NCBI GenBank assembly: GCA_000171835.1
Contig: ABHC01000026.1
Coordinates: 18,799 to 82,798, forward strand
Reading direction: 5' to 3'
Length of the DNA: 64,000 nt
DNA from: an alpha proteobacterium BAL199
GTDB lineage: Bacteria > Pseudomonadota > Alphaproteobacteria > Thalassobaculales > Thalassobaculaceae
Part shown: one piece after another, positions 43,182 to 52,975 of the stretch
How the letters are laid out: each line of letters begins with the position of its first letter
How positions within the stretch are numbered: position 1 is the first letter of the stretch
Program-made: the position numbers and the translations under genes
Notes under the pieces: generated by a model
What the model saw: only the letters and a program-made list of their open reading frames with translations
Database searches by the model: none
What the model was told of the DNA's origin: nothing

Positions 43182-45066
43182 CTGGCCCTGGCCGTCGGCG
43201 ACGATGGCGGGCGGCGTGGTGGTGACCGCGATGCCGTCGAAGCGCAGCTCCTCGACCGGCTCGCCGGCATCGAGCCCGCTCGCGGTGAACGCGACGCTGC
43301 GGACCCTGAGACGCTCGTCGGCGCGGTCGACGCGGGAGGCCATCCTCGACACCGACGTGGTCGCCGAGAAGACCGTGACCTTGACCCGCGGCCCCTTCGC
43401 CGGCGGCCTCGATCCCCTGCCGGACCCGGCCGTGGTCCAGCTGGTCGAGGTCCGCCAGGGTGCGACCGTCTACGCCCAAGGTGCCGACTATGTCTTGAAC
43501 GCCGACCGCATCGACTGGTCGCCCGCCGGCACCGAGCCCGCGACCGGCTCGACCTACACCGCCACCTACCGCCGCGTCGCCAACGGCGTGGTGAACGGCA
43601 CCGACGCCGACGGCGCCACCATCGGACCGCCGGCCGGCGAGGCGCTGGTGGCCGGCCAGCTGATCCTCCTCGACTACCGCTGGAAGCTGCCGCGCTTCGA
43701 CCGACTGGCGCTCGACCGCGACGGCGCCATCGCCAGGCTCCGCGGTATCGCGCACCCATGGACCCCGCGCCCGCCCGAGGTGCCGGTCGGTCTCCTCGGC
43801 CTCGCCACGCTCGCGCTCGACTGGACCGCGTCGCCCCGGGTGCGGAACGACGGCGTCCGTGCCGTCCCCTATGCCGAGATCGAGGGGCTCGAACGCCGCA
43901 TCGACGACCTCTACGACCTCGTCGCCATCGAGCGCCTGCGCACCGACACCTCGATCCGCGAGCCCGCCGCCAAGCGCGGGATCTTCGTCGACCCCTTCCT
44001 CGACGACGATCTGCGCGACCACGGCATCGCCCAGACCGCCGCCATCGTCGGCGGCATCCTGACCTTGCCCATTGCTGCATCCATCGCCGAGACCGGCATG
44101 GCCAACGGCGGCCGGCCGTGGACGCTGGAGTACACCGTCGCACCCATCGTCGAGCAGACGCTCCGCACCGGCTCGATGAAGGTCAACCCGTACCAGGCCT
44201 TCGCACCGCTGCCGGCACGGCTCACCCTCGATCCCGCCGTCGACCAGTGGACCGTCATCGAGACCACCTGGTCCTCGCCGATCACCCGGCGCTTCGTGCA
44301 GGGCTGGGGCCTGGTCAGCCGCACCTCCACCAGCGAGACCGTCGAGGTGGTCTCGACCGGGCGGCGGTTTAGGGTGATCCGGACGGCGGCGCCGCCGCCG
44401 CTGTAGAGGTGCGGCTCGGACTCCACCGTCGCCAGGTCGGGATCGGCGGTGAATGCCAGCCGTGTCGCGGCGTTCCTGGTCACCTTGAAGCCGTCGACGT
44501 TGGCGATGCCCTCCTCGACGGAGAAGACCAGCTGGCCGGCCGGTGCCGGGAGCGCCGTCACCCGGAAGCCGGAGACGACGTAGGAGCCATTGGCCTCGCG
44601 GTCGTAGCGGGCGAGCGCCTGGGTCACGCCGTCGAGCTGCGGCGGCGGGGTCTGGTTCACCAGCACGCCGTTCTCGGCGAGGTAGACGGGAATGAACTGG
44701 CCGGCGGCGCCGTCGCCGGTCCAGCCCCAGGCGAGGCTGACCCTGGCCCGCCAGGCACCCGGCTCCTGGTAGTTGCGCGTCCCGACACCGGGGTCGAGCA
44801 GCGTCGGGTCCTCCAGCTCAGTGATGTCGATCTCGGTGAGCCTCACGCCGATGGCGACACTGGTGTCGACGGGAATGGTGAAGCCGGCGGCCGGGACCGG
44901 GCGGACGGCGCCACGGACGTAGATCGAGGCCGCCTCGAGCTGGAGGCTGCCGGTCACACCGTCGAGGATGGCGGCACCGCCGCGGACCACGTCGCCGTCG
45001 CGGAACAGCGCGTCGCCGAGGCCCTTCACGCGGTGGATCAGCACGTCCTGCAGCTCATTCAGCTCG
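43182..45066 (-). pseudogene. Phage DUF4815 tail gene with an internal inversion
   Basis: Three blocks belong to one DUF4815 protein. N-part, minus strand, 45066 to about 44346 (ELNELQDVLIHRVKGLGDAL ... LNRRPVETTST). Middle, plus strand, about 43332-44340 (REAILDTDVVAEKTVTLTRG ... SRTSTSETV). C-part, minus strand, 43331-43182 (DRADERLRVRSVAFTASGLD ... VADGQGQ). Flipping the middle about the GTCGA sequences at 43326 and 44341 rejoins both junctions in frame. The true N-terminus (about 30 residues) and the C-terminus are missing. DUF4815 proteins are tail or tail-fibre components of myovirus-like prophages. Confidence 0.75.
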
Positions 45067-45398
45067 GCTGGGGCTTCTTCGGCAGCATCCGCCACCACGC
45101 CGATCCCGATGCGGCCTGGGCCGCGGCGGTCCAGGCGATCGCCGCCGCCACGCGCTCGGAGGTGAACGCGGTCGGCGACTTCCTCGACAGCCGGCACGGA
45201 CGGCACTTCGCCGACGACGTCGTCAACGGACTGGCGGCGGGCCGTGAACTCGATGCCGCGATCACCGCAGCGGTCCAGCGCTGGATGGGCTGGACCATCG
45301 GCCGGCGCACGGCGCGCGAGACCGGCATCCCGATGGGGCTGCCCTACCTGACCGGGTTCGTCATCCACTGCGAGATCGAGGCCGACTCCGACGACTGA
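45066..45398 (+). CDS. Conserved hypothetical protein, N-terminus fused to phage sequence
   Basis: The plus strand reads LGWGFFGSIRHHADPDAAWA ... VGDFLDSRHGRHFADDVVNG ... AVQRWMGWTIGRRTARETGI and PMGLPYLTGFVIHCEIEADS, ending TGA at 45398. It resembles a small conserved protein found with DUF3489 genes in alphaproteobacterial mobile regions. The native start seems lost at the junction with the DUF4815 fragment near 45066; the frame is open upstream through the antisense of that gene. Function unknown. Confidence 0.6.
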   Translation, partial: GWGFFGSIRHHADPDAAWAAAVQAIAAATRSEVNAVGDFLDSRHGRHFADDVVNGLAAGRELDAAITAAVQRWMGWTIGRRTARETGIPMGLPYLTGFVIHCEIEADSDD

Positions 45399-45458
45399 GA
45401 CGCCTCCGGCTCCTGCTGCCCCAACCGGCTCCGGCCGGCGGGGCTCGGGGTTGTAGCA

Positions 45459-45479
45459 GGGCCGCGATGGGCGCGGCCC
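45459..45479. terminator. Hairpin upstream of the DUF3489 gene
   Basis: GGGCCGCG-ATGGG-CGCGGCCC, an 8-bp perfect stem with a 5-nt loop, lies between the stop at 45398 and the DUF3489 start at 45501. No T-run. Confidence 0.35.
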
Positions 45480-45500
45480 AGCGCTACAGGAGGATCTCCG

Positions 45501-46073
45501 ATGACGAAGCTCACCGAAGTTCAGACCGAACTGCTCACCATCGCCTGCGCGCGGCCCGGCCGGCTGGTACTGCCGCTACCGGACCGGCTCAAGGGCGGCG
45601 CCGCCACCAAGGTCGTCGGCAGCCTGATCGCCAAGGGGCTGGTCGAGGAAGTCGATGCCGGCCAGGGCGATCCGGTCTGGCGCGACACCGGCGATGGGCA
45701 CGGCGTGACGCTGGTCGCGACCGACCTCGCCGTCTCCGCTCTGGGCATCGCGCCGGCGGCCGATCCGGCGGGTGAGGATGCTCCGCCGGTGACCGGCGAC
45801 GATCATGCGGATCAGAACGACGGAGCGTCCGTCGACAGCGAGCCGACGGTCGAGACCGCGCCGCGCACCCGCGCCGACAGCAAGCAGGCCCGGCTGATCG
45901 GGATGCTGAAGCGGCCCGAGGGCGCCAGCGTCGCCGAGATCGTCACAGCCTTCGGCTGGCAGCCGCACACGGTACGCGGCGCCATCGCGGGCGCGCTCAA
46001 GAAGAAGCTCGGGCTCAACGTCACCTCCGAGAAGGAGGAGGAGCGCGGGCGGGTCTACCGCATCAGCGACTGA
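45501..46073 (+). CDS. DUF3489-domain protein
   Basis: 190 residues, ATG after AGGAGGA. The N-terminal half (LTEVQTELLTIACARPGRLV, AATKVVGSLIAKGLVEEVD) looks like a winged helix. An acidic linker leads to the DUF3489 module: SKQARLIGMLKRPEGASVAE, IVTAFGWQPHTVRGAIAGAL, KKKLGLNVTSEKEEERGRVY. Two small HTH-like domains suggest DNA binding. Such genes usually sit in prophage or integrated islands beside ParB-methylase genes, as here. Confidence 0.85.
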   Translation: MTKLTEVQTELLTIACARPGRLVLPLPDRLKGGAATKVVGSLIAKGLVEEVDAGQGDPVWRDTGDGHGVTLVATDLAVSALGIAPAADPAGEDAPPVTGDDHADQNDGASVDSEPTVETAPRTRADSKQARLIGMLKRPEGASVAEIVTAFGWQPHTVRGAIAGALKKKLGLNVTSEKEEERGRVYRISD

Positions 46074-46094
46074 CGGTTCCCACCACACCATGCG

Positions 46095-46120
46095 CACCGC
46101 CGCCCTGATGGGCGGCGGTG
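46095..46120. terminator. Bidirectional hairpin terminator candidate
   Basis: CACCGCCGCCC-TGAT-GGGCGGCGGTG is an 11-bp perfect stem with a 4-nt loop. It lies between the convergent DUF3489 and ParB-methylase genes, 22 bp after the DUF3489 stop. Confidence 0.6.
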
Positions 46121-46204
46121 TCGCGTTCGGTCAACATTCCGAGTTCGACCAGGTGGGCGGCGAAACCCCACGCCGTCTGAGGTTCAGCAAGGTCGATCAC
46201 ACCG

Positions 46205-47518
46205 TCATGTGCCATCAGCGGCGTCGTCCCGACCGAGCCGCTCCGCCTTCACCTCGCTGAATTTGCCGCCATCACCGTCGAGGATCGCCTCGCGGCCGGT
46301 CTCAGCCTGCCAGCGCTCGATCGCAACATCGACATAGGCCGGGCTGATCTCCATCGCGTAAACGCGCCGGCCGTTAGCCTCGCCCGCCATGATCTGCGAA
46401 CCCGAGCCTGAGAACGGCTCGTAGCAGAGGCCGCCGCGCGCCACGTGCTGGCGCATCGGGATCCCGAATGCGTCGAGCGGCTTCGGTGTCGGATGGTCGG
46501 GCCGGTCGTCCTTCGCGAAGCTGGGCAGCGGCCAAGTGGAGGCCAAAGTCTCTTCGGCCACCTTCGGCGGCCGGTTCGGCCGGCGCCAGCCCATGAAACA
46601 CGGCTCGTGCTTCCAGAGGTAATGCGACCGGGTCAGCACGCCGCGATCCTTTACCCAGATGATCTGCTGATGGACGAAGGCGCCGGCCTTCTCCCAGCAT
46701 GCCTCCAGCATCGCCTGGCGGCGCGAAGCGTGCCAGCAGTACCAAGCCGCGTCCTTGGCGATGGCTGCGGCCACGGCCGCCGCGATGAAGCCGTCGTAGA
46801 GTTCGGCGCCCTGGCTGCTGTCGTCCCACGTCACGCCGTAGGAGTGCGACCAGTCCTTGTTCCGCGTCGGATGGTTCGAGCCGTCGTAGTCGACCAGATA
46901 GGGCGGGTCGGTCGCGAACAGCACCGCCCGCTCGCCGTTCATCAGGCGCCGAACGTCCTCGGGCTTCGTGCTGTCGCCGCAAAGCAGCCGATGGTCGCCG
47001 AGGGTCCAGAGGTCGCCGGTGCGCGATACCGGGTTGCGCGGCGGCTCCGGCACCACGACCGGCGGAGTGCCTGCTTCCGACTCCGTCCCGCCATCTTCGT
47101 CGAGCGCCAGCAGGCGGTCGAGTTCGCCATCCTCGAAGCCGATCAGCGACAGGTCGAAGTCCTCTGCCACCAGTTCCTTCAGCTCGCCGGCAAGCAGCGC
47201 CTCGTCCCAGCCGCCGAGTTCGGTCAGCCGGTTGTCGGCGATGCGGTAAGCCTGACGCTGCGCCGGGGTCAGGTGATCCAGAACGATCACCGGCACCGCT
47301 TCGAGCCCGAGCTTGCGAGCCGCCAGCACCCGGCCGTGGCCGGCGATGATCTCGCCGCTGCCGGCGACCAGCACCGGCACGGTCCAGCCGAACTCCGCCA
47401 TGCTGCCGGCGATCTTCGCCACCTGACCGTCGTCGTGGATCCTGGCGTTGCGGGCATAGGGCAGCAGCCGTCCGATCGGCCAGGACGCAACCTGGTCGGG
47501 CGCGAAGCTGAGCGACAT
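46205..47518 (-). CDS. ParB-N domain / DNA N6-adenine (or N4-cytosine) methyltransferase
   Basis: 437 residues. Residues about 10-100 are a ParB/Srx-like domain (IGRLLPYARNARIHDDGQVA, GEIIAGHGRVLAARKLGLEA, YRIADNRLTELGGWDEALLA). From about 165 there is a class beta methyltransferase: GDLWTLGDHRLLCGDSTKPE, catalytic ATDPPYLVDYDGSN, DHPTPKP, and the SAM motif CYEPFSGSGSQIMAGEANG. It methylates DNA; no cognate restriction gene is adjacent, so it is a solitary phage- or island-type methylase. The start region and upstream DNA are duplicated at 16926-17408. Confidence 0.9.
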   Translation of the reverse strand: MSLSFAPDQVASWPIGRLLPYARNARIHDDGQVAKIAGSMAEFGWTVPVLVAGSGEIIAGHGRVLAARKLGLEAVPVIVLDHLTPAQRQAYRIADNRLTELGGWDEALLAGELKELVAEDFDLSLIGFEDGELDRLLALDEDGGTESEAGTPPVVVPEPPRNPVSRTGDLWTLGDHRLLCGDSTKPEDVRRLMNGERAVLFATDPPYLVDYDGSNHPTRNKDWSHSYGVTWDDSSQGAELYDGFIAAAVAAAIAKDAAWYCWHASRRQAMLEACWEKAGAFVHQQIIWVKDRGVLTRSHYLWKHEPCFMGWRRPNRPPKVAEETLASTWPLPSFAKDDRPDHPTPKPLDAFGIPMRQHVARGGLCYEPFSGSGSQIMAGEANGRRVYAMEISPAYVDVAIERWQAETGREAILDGDGGKFSEVKAERLGRDDAADGT

Positions 47519-47937
47519 GATGGCAAAGACCTCGGTCGAGCGGAGGGTGGATGCCGGGGTGGCTTCCAGGTGGAGTCCAGGAAGTGGATTCCAGGTGGAC
47601 TCCGGAAGCCACCCTGAAGTCCAGTTTAGTCCATTGATATCACGTGAATATTCTGGCTCGGCGGGTGGCTTCCAAGTGGATTGGCCTCCCAGATTTTGGC
47701 TCTGACGCTAGCGATCCGTTGCGGTGCGCGCGTCCCCCACGAGAAATACAACCGGAAGGAACCATTCTTCGGTCCCCGGCGGCGTCATCTCGATGACAGA
47801 TCGCAATATAAGAGATCGCAGAATCGATGTCTTAGCAAAAAGTGTCTCACGAGGTTTTACGTAATATCAATGAGTTGATGATGGTTTTCCACTGAGTCAC
47901 CGCGCCGTCTCCATCGCGCGTCCCAGCGCGAGCGTGA
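47454..47937. repeat. Duplicated 0.48-kb segment, copy B
   Basis: Same as 16926-17408, with scattered substitutions. Here it is joined to an intact ParB-methylase gene. It contains GGTGGCTTCC...GGAAGCCACC (47559-47612) enclosing GGAGTCCA...TGGACTCC. It ends at 47937, where TopB sequence begins. Confidence 0.85.
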
Positions 47938-49132
47938 AGCTTGCAGCGAACCCACCGGCGACCACGCGCTCGACCGTCCGTTCAAGGCGTCCGGCCGTCA
48001 GCCGATCGATCTCGGCTGGAGGGCGGCGTTCCCCGAATGGCAGCCCGCGGACGAGAAGAGCGGCGACGCCCAGCTGCTTCCGCCGATACTCGACGGCGAG
48101 ACCGCCCGGCTGCGCGACGCGGCGATCGAGGACAAGGAGACGCGCCCACCGCCGCGCTACAACGAAGGCACGTTGATCGAGGCGATGCAGAACGCCTGGA
48201 GGTTCGTCGAAGACGAGGCGCTGCGGAACCGACTGAGGGAGGCCAAGGGCATCGGCACCCCGGCGACGCGGGCAGAGATCATCGCCGGCCTGAAACGGCA
48301 GCAATTCCTGGTCGCCCAGGGCAAGGCCATCGTTCCGACCGACACCGGGCTCGCGCTGTTCGATGTGCTGAGGCAGGCGGATCCGGCGCTGGTCGACCCA
48401 GGTGTCACGGCGCAGCTCGAATGCCTGCTCGACGATGTCGTAGTCGGCAAGCAGGCGATGATCGACGCGATCGACGCGGTGTGCGGCGTGGCGCAGCGCA
48501 TCATTGGCAACCTGACCAGCGGCACCCCGATAGTAAGCGCTGCCCTGCTCGGCGGTCGATCCGTAGGACCACGCACCGACCGACCGCCAACAGCTGCGAT
48601 GAAGCGCTTCGCCGAGAGCATCGCCCGCCGCAAGCGGATCGCGCCACCGGCGGGCTATGCCACGTCCAGCGCGACCTGCCGCGTCTTCCTCGAGCAGCAT
48701 GCCCCCATGCAGGCTAATGTTTCCCCCACCGACGCGCACCACCCCGGTCCAGCGCTGGCAGTCCTGGCGACCAACGAGGCCGTCAATGGCGGAGGAACAC
48801 CGGCCGGTGCGACCGCGGATCCCACCGAGCAACCGACCCAGCGCGGCCGGCACGGCATCCGTAAGTCGGTGACGCCGCGGCGAAAGCCGGTGTCAGCGCA
48901 CTGCCGGGTGAGCGATCAGGCCGCGAGGCCCAGGCGGCGGCGGAGCACCGCCGCCACCCGCGGACCCGCGTCGCGCGCATCCCCTCTAGCGGCTGTCGGG
49001 AGCACGCCGCTGCGGATTCCCTACGGGAACAAGGAGGTCGCCCGCGAACTCGGCGCCCGGTACGGCGACGCCGGCTGGTATGCGCCGCCCGGCGTTGATC
49101 TGACGGCGTTCAGGGATCGGGGGTGGCTGTAG
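47937..49132 (+). pseudogene. topB: DNA topoisomerase III (TopB) C-terminal fragment with DUF5710
   Basis: From the break at 47937 the frame reads FKASGRQPIDLGWRAAFPEW, PPPRYNEGTLIEAMQNAWRF, LREAKGIGTPATRAEIIAGL and KRQQFLVAQGKAIVPTDTGL. This is the last topoisomerase IA domain; the catalytic Tyr region and toprim domain lie upstream and are missing. The tail carries a DUF5710-like motif, LRIPYGNKEVARELGARYGD and AGWYAPPGVDLTAF, seen in plasmid or ICE-encoded TopB. It is a relic of a conjugative element. Confidence 0.75.
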
Positions 49133-49318
49133 GTTCGGCAGGGTGTAAGTCGGTGCCGATCCGGAATCCTTTGATTTACGTATTGTTACCAAGATATCAG
49201 TAAACTAGAGCTGCGTTGGGCCGGGGTTCCGGTTCGGCTTCGAGTCACAATTGGACCAGCGACGGCGCTGTCACACGAACTCATGGCTGACGCCGGTCGC
49301 GGCCGGTAACGTCGCCTC

Positions 49319-50014
49319 ATGAAGCCGATCTCATACGCCCGATTGCACTATCCATCATCGATCGTCCAGCACGCCGTCTGGCTGTACCTGCGTTTCAACC
49401 TCAGCCTGCGGGACGTGGAGGACCTGCTGGCGGAGCGAGGCCTCGATATCAGCTACGAAACGGTCCGGCGCTGGGTCGCGCGCTTCGGGCCGGCCTACGC
49501 CCGGCGGCTCCGCGCGATGCGACCGCGACCCTGCAACTCCTGGCACTTGGACGAGATGTTCGTCTCGATCGGCGGCCGAACGATGTACCTATGGCGCGCT
49601 GTCGATGCCGAGGGCGAGGTCCTCGATGTCCTGGTGCAGCCGAGACGTGACAAGCGGGCCGCCCTGAAGCTGATGCGCAGCCTCCTGCGGAAACAGGGCT
49701 TCGCGCCGACCTCGATCGTGACTGACAAGCTCCGGTCCTATGGAGCCGCGCTTCGAGAGATTGGCATGGCCGATCGGCACGCTACCGGCGGCCGGCTGAA
49801 CAATCGCGCTGAGAATTCACACCAGCCTACCCGCCGACGGGAACGATCGTGGATCGGCTTCAAGAGACCGGGATCAACTCAGCGCTTCCTCTCTGCTCAC
49901 GCCGCCGTCTACAACACCTTCAATGTCCAGCGCCATCTGATCTCTCGCAGCACCCTTCGGACCCTGCGCGGCGAAGCATTCGCTCAATGGCAAGCCGCTG
50001 CCGAGGCGGCGTGA
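49319..50014 (+). CDS. IS6-family transposase
   Basis: 231 residues, full length. HTH (LSLRDVEDLLAERGLDISYE) and DDE catalytic domain: RPCNSWHLDEMFVSIGGRTM (D), APTSIVTDKLRSYGAALREI (D) and NNRAENSHQPTRRRERSWIG (E). IS6 elements move by replicative cointegrate formation and cause deletions and fusions. The terminal repeats could not be defined. The right side runs into IS256 copy B within 40 bp and has probably been lost. Confidence 0.88.
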   Translation: MKPISYARLHYPSSIVQHAVWLYLRFNLSLRDVEDLLAERGLDISYETVRRWVARFGPAYARRLRAMRPRPCNSWHLDEMFVSIGGRTMYLWRAVDAEGEVLDVLVQPRRDKRAALKLMRSLLRKQGFAPTSIVTDKLRSYGAALREIGMADRHATGGRLNNRAENSHQPTRRRERSWIGFKRPGSTQRFLSAHAAVYNTFNVQRHLISRSTLRTLRGEAFAQWQAAAEAA

Positions 50015-50050
50015 TCCCAGATCAGAACCTGGGCTTCGTGCGCCCGGACG

Positions 50051-51480
50051 GGGGATGTCCCTCGCCGTGTTGAAATTTGCTCGGCAGGCGCTGTTGGTTG
50101 ACTAGGCTATGCGGCGACCGCCTGCTGTTCAAGGTCGTGGTTGATCGCGTTCCTGTCCTGGTGGGCCGCCAGGGCTCGGCGCAGGCTCGGGAGTTGCTTG
50201 TGGGCCTTGAGGCGGCGGAAGCCCTTGGCGGCCTCGAGCATGGCAGCGGCGGTCCAGCGCAGCGCCATGGCCGCGTCCTGCCAGCGTTTGACGTTGCGGC
50301 AGACCCGGCGGACGGTTCCGTTCATGTTCTCGATGATGTTGGTGCAGGCGAGCGACCGGCGTAGTTCGACTGGCAGACCGAGGCGGGTGACGGTGAGGAT
50401 CTCGTCGAGGCCCTCCAGGATGCTGGCCGACACGCCCGGGGCGTCGCGCTCCAGGCGACGGGCGAGGTTGCGGATCAGCTTCTCGGCCTTGTCGGCGTCG
50501 TCCAGTTCCCAGGCCTGACGCAGCGCCTTGCGGACGCCGGCCTGCAAGGACTTGGGCAGGCGCTCTGCGATGTTGCGGGCCTTGTGGACCTGGCAGCGCT
50601 GGATCGGGGTGTCGCGGCCGAAGGTGTTGCGAATCGCCTTCGACAGCGCCTTGGCGCCGTCGATGATGAACAGTCGGCAGACCGCGGGATCGAGGCCGCG
50701 GCCGACCAGGTTGTCGAGCAGCGCCTGGGCCACGGCGGCGTTCTCGCTGGCCCCCTCGATCACGCCGAGCGGATGCTTGTCGCCGATGCCGTCGATGCCG
50801 ACGGCGGCCAGCAGCATCAGGTCTTCCTCGATGTGGATGCCGTCGATCTGGATCGCCAGCAGGTCCAGGGCGGACAAGTCGGCGGCCATCCATTCCTTCA
50901 TGCGTTCCGCCGACAGCGCCACGAACCGCCGCGACACCGCCGACTTCGACACTCCCGACCCGGGGGCCGCCGGGATGTCGCCGCCCGGCAGGCGGACGGC
51001 GCGGCCGAACTTGCGGGTCGAGACGTTGATCAGCATCAGGTTCAGCGCCCACTTGCCGAGCAGGTCTTCCGACTGCGCCGCCTCCCAGCTCGGCAGCGCC
51101 AGCTCGCCGCCGTCGCGAGCACGAACGCGAGGACGATCGATCTCGACCTTGCCGCCGTGGAAGCCGACCTTCCCCTTGGTCTTGCCCCAGCGATACCCGT
51201 CTCGCCCAGCAGCCCGGCCGTAGCGCGGGCCGCACAGCTCGGCCGCCCCCTCATCCATCATCGTCGCCAAAGTCGCCAGGCCCGCCGTCAGGCAGAAACG
51301 ATCGAAGCTGGCTCCGACTTCCTGCCAAGCCTCATCGACGATTGCCGCCGGCACCACGCCGGCAGATCTGGTAGCTTTCTTCATGGCGTTGCTCTCCTTC
51401 GCGGATTCGACACCCCGAGCCTAATGGCTCAAGGCGGGCAACGCCTGCTCCCCTATTTCAACATCGACCGGGACATACCC
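50051..51480 (-). mobile_element. IS256-family element, copy B
   Basis: It runs from GGGGATGTCCC at 50051 to the complement of GGGTATGTCCC ending at 51480, the same 1430-bp length as copy A. The 8-bp flanks (CCCGGACG and CTGATCCA) do not match, so one side was deleted or rearranged after insertion. Confidence 0.9.
50107..51384 (-). CDS. IS256-family transposase (copy B, intact)
   Basis: 425 residues, starting MKKATRSAGVVPAAIVDEAW; codon 20 is TGG, unlike copy A. Mutator-type DDE: LLAIQIDGIHIEEDLMLLAA, CRLFIIDGAKALSKAIRNTF, RCQVHKARNIAERLPKSLQ and LACTNIIENMNGTVRRVCRN. Probably active, and able to mobilise copy A in trans. Confidence 0.93.
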   Translation of the reverse strand: MKKATRSAGVVPAAIVDEAWQEVGASFDRFCLTAGLATLATMMDEGAAELCGPRYGRAAGRDGYRWGKTKGKVGFHGGKVEIDRPRVRARDGGELALPSWEAAQSEDLLGKWALNLMLINVSTRKFGRAVRLPGGDIPAAPGSGVSKSAVSRRFVALSAERMKEWMAADLSALDLLAIQIDGIHIEEDLMLLAAVGIDGIGDKHPLGVIEGASENAAVAQALLDNLVGRGLDPAVCRLFIIDGAKALSKAIRNTFGRDTPIQRCQVHKARNIAERLPKSLQAGVRKALRQAWELDDADKAEKLIRNLARRLERDAPGVSASILEGLDEILTVTRLGLPVELRRSLACTNIIENMNGTVRRVCRNVKRWQDAAMALRWTAAAMLEAAKGFRRLKAHKQLPSLRRALAAHQDRNAINHDLEQQAVAA

Positions 51481-51646
51481 CTGATCCACGTATAATACCG
51501 ATTGCATCGTTGAATGCATCAAGGGCGCCAAATTGGACCCAAATTTCTCCGAAAATGGAGCGTCGTGGATCGACAATATACTGTGAACGACAAATCTTTC
51601 TTTATTTGGCTGCCATTGAATTACAATGAAGTTCTGTTGTTTGTTC

Positions 51647-52726
51647 CTTGCCTATCCGGTTGTTACCCACACCCACTAAATGTAGGGTGAGTCCATTCTC
51701 CCGAGTAGAGCCCGTCGAAGGTCGGCGCTGCGGCCCCGCCGGCGATTCCGAGCAGTGAGCGGAACGAGTTGAACGGATAGAAGCGCCGATTGAAGCGGAA
51801 CGTGAACTCGTTGAGGTAGGCTTGCAGATGCTTGGCACTGACGCCGTGATGGATGCCATTGATCCAGGTCTTCAGATTGGCGAAGACCAAGTGGATGATC
51901 GGCAGGAATTCCTCTGCGATCTCCGGGTCTCCGCATTCGGCGATCGCGTGGTGGTCGAATCCGCGCTTGCGAAGCCCGGCATAGCCGCTCCAGTCGTCGG
52001 TGACGATCAGCGATCCGGGAGCAACGGCGTTTTCGACGAAACTGCCGAGCGAATTGGCGCTGCGGTCGGGGACGACGGCGAGACGAACGCGTCCCGCGTA
52101 GCGACCGTCTTTCCGATTGTCGAGTTTGGTTCCCGGCTTGCGGCGACGCACCTCCACGGCGCAGGAGACGAGAACCTTGTGATGGACTCCCCGGCCCTCG
52201 CCTCGGGTGCGCCCTCCAACCCACGTTTCATCCACTTCGACATGCTCTTGCGGCTTGCCGCCAATCTTGTCGCGCTCTGGGCGCACCATCGCGGCGCGGA
52301 GCTTGTGAAGGATGCCGAATGCAGTCTCATAGCGCGACAGGCCGAGTTGCCGTTGAAATTGAACGGCCGACATTCCGGGCGTCTGGCTGGCCATCAGGTA
52401 AGCCGCCCAGAACCAGGTCGACAACGGCGTGTGACTGCGCTCCATGACAGTCCCAGCCATCAGGCTTACGTCTTTGCGACAGGCGCGGCAGCGCAGAACG
52501 CCCGGACGCGCCTCGAAACGGAACGGTTCGCCGACAACGCCGCATCTCGGGCAGACGAACCCACCATTCCAGCGGGCCTTTTCGAGATATGCAGCACAGG
52601 CCGCGTCGTCGGGAAAAAAGCACTGAAATTCCGGCAGCGACTGCGGAAACGGCAGATCTTCTCGGGCCAGGACATCCATGCCAAACGCTAGATCTAGTGG
52701 GCATGGGAGTCAACCGGATAGGCAAG
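51647..52726 (-). mobile_element. IS1595-family element, copy B, with 8-bp target duplication
   Basis: The inverted ends are CTTGCCTATCCGGTTG and CAACCGGATAGGCAAG. GTTTGTTC flanks it directly on both sides (51639-51646, 52727-52734). Removing the element and one copy of the duplication rejoins the host gene in frame. Confidence 0.93.
51663..52679 (-). CDS. IS1595-family transposase (copy B)
   Basis: 338 residues, intact. Zinc ribbon (FVCPRCGVVGEPFRF...LRCRACRKDVSLMAGTVMER), DDE core (EHVEVDETWVGGRTRGEGRG, SLIVTDDWSGYAGLRKRGFD, LVFANLKTWINGIHHGVSAK) and the terminal YLNEFTFRFNRRFYP. Only moderately similar to the IS1595 transposase at 20849, so a separate lineage. Confidence 0.92.
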   Translation of the reverse strand: MDVLAREDLPFPQSLPEFQCFFPDDAACAAYLEKARWNGGFVCPRCGVVGEPFRFEARPGVLRCRACRKDVSLMAGTVMERSHTPLSTWFWAAYLMASQTPGMSAVQFQRQLGLSRYETAFGILHKLRAAMVRPERDKIGGKPQEHVEVDETWVGGRTRGEGRGVHHKVLVSCAVEVRRRKPGTKLDNRKDGRYAGRVRLAVVPDRSANSLGSFVENAVAPGSLIVTDDWSGYAGLRKRGFDHHAIAECGDPEIAEEFLPIIHLVFANLKTWINGIHHGVSAKHLQAYLNEFTFRFNRRFYPFNSFRSLLGIAGGAAAPTFDGLYSGEWTHPTFSGCG

Positions 52727-52975
52727 GTTTGTTCTTTCCATTCGAATGCCAATGCACGCGCAGTCGAAGATCTGGAATGCGTTTGTAGTGCAATTCAATG
52801 CTAACTTTATTGTATAAGTAGTCATAAGATGCATATTCTTCTATTTTCTTGAGAAAGTTGTGCGCGAAACTAGCCGCGCCTTGGAGCCGGTCATAAAATG
52901 CGTCCTCGGCAGTCCGCCCCTCGGGTTCATGATCCATCGACATTGACTCCATTTTAGAAAATTCAGATACATCGA

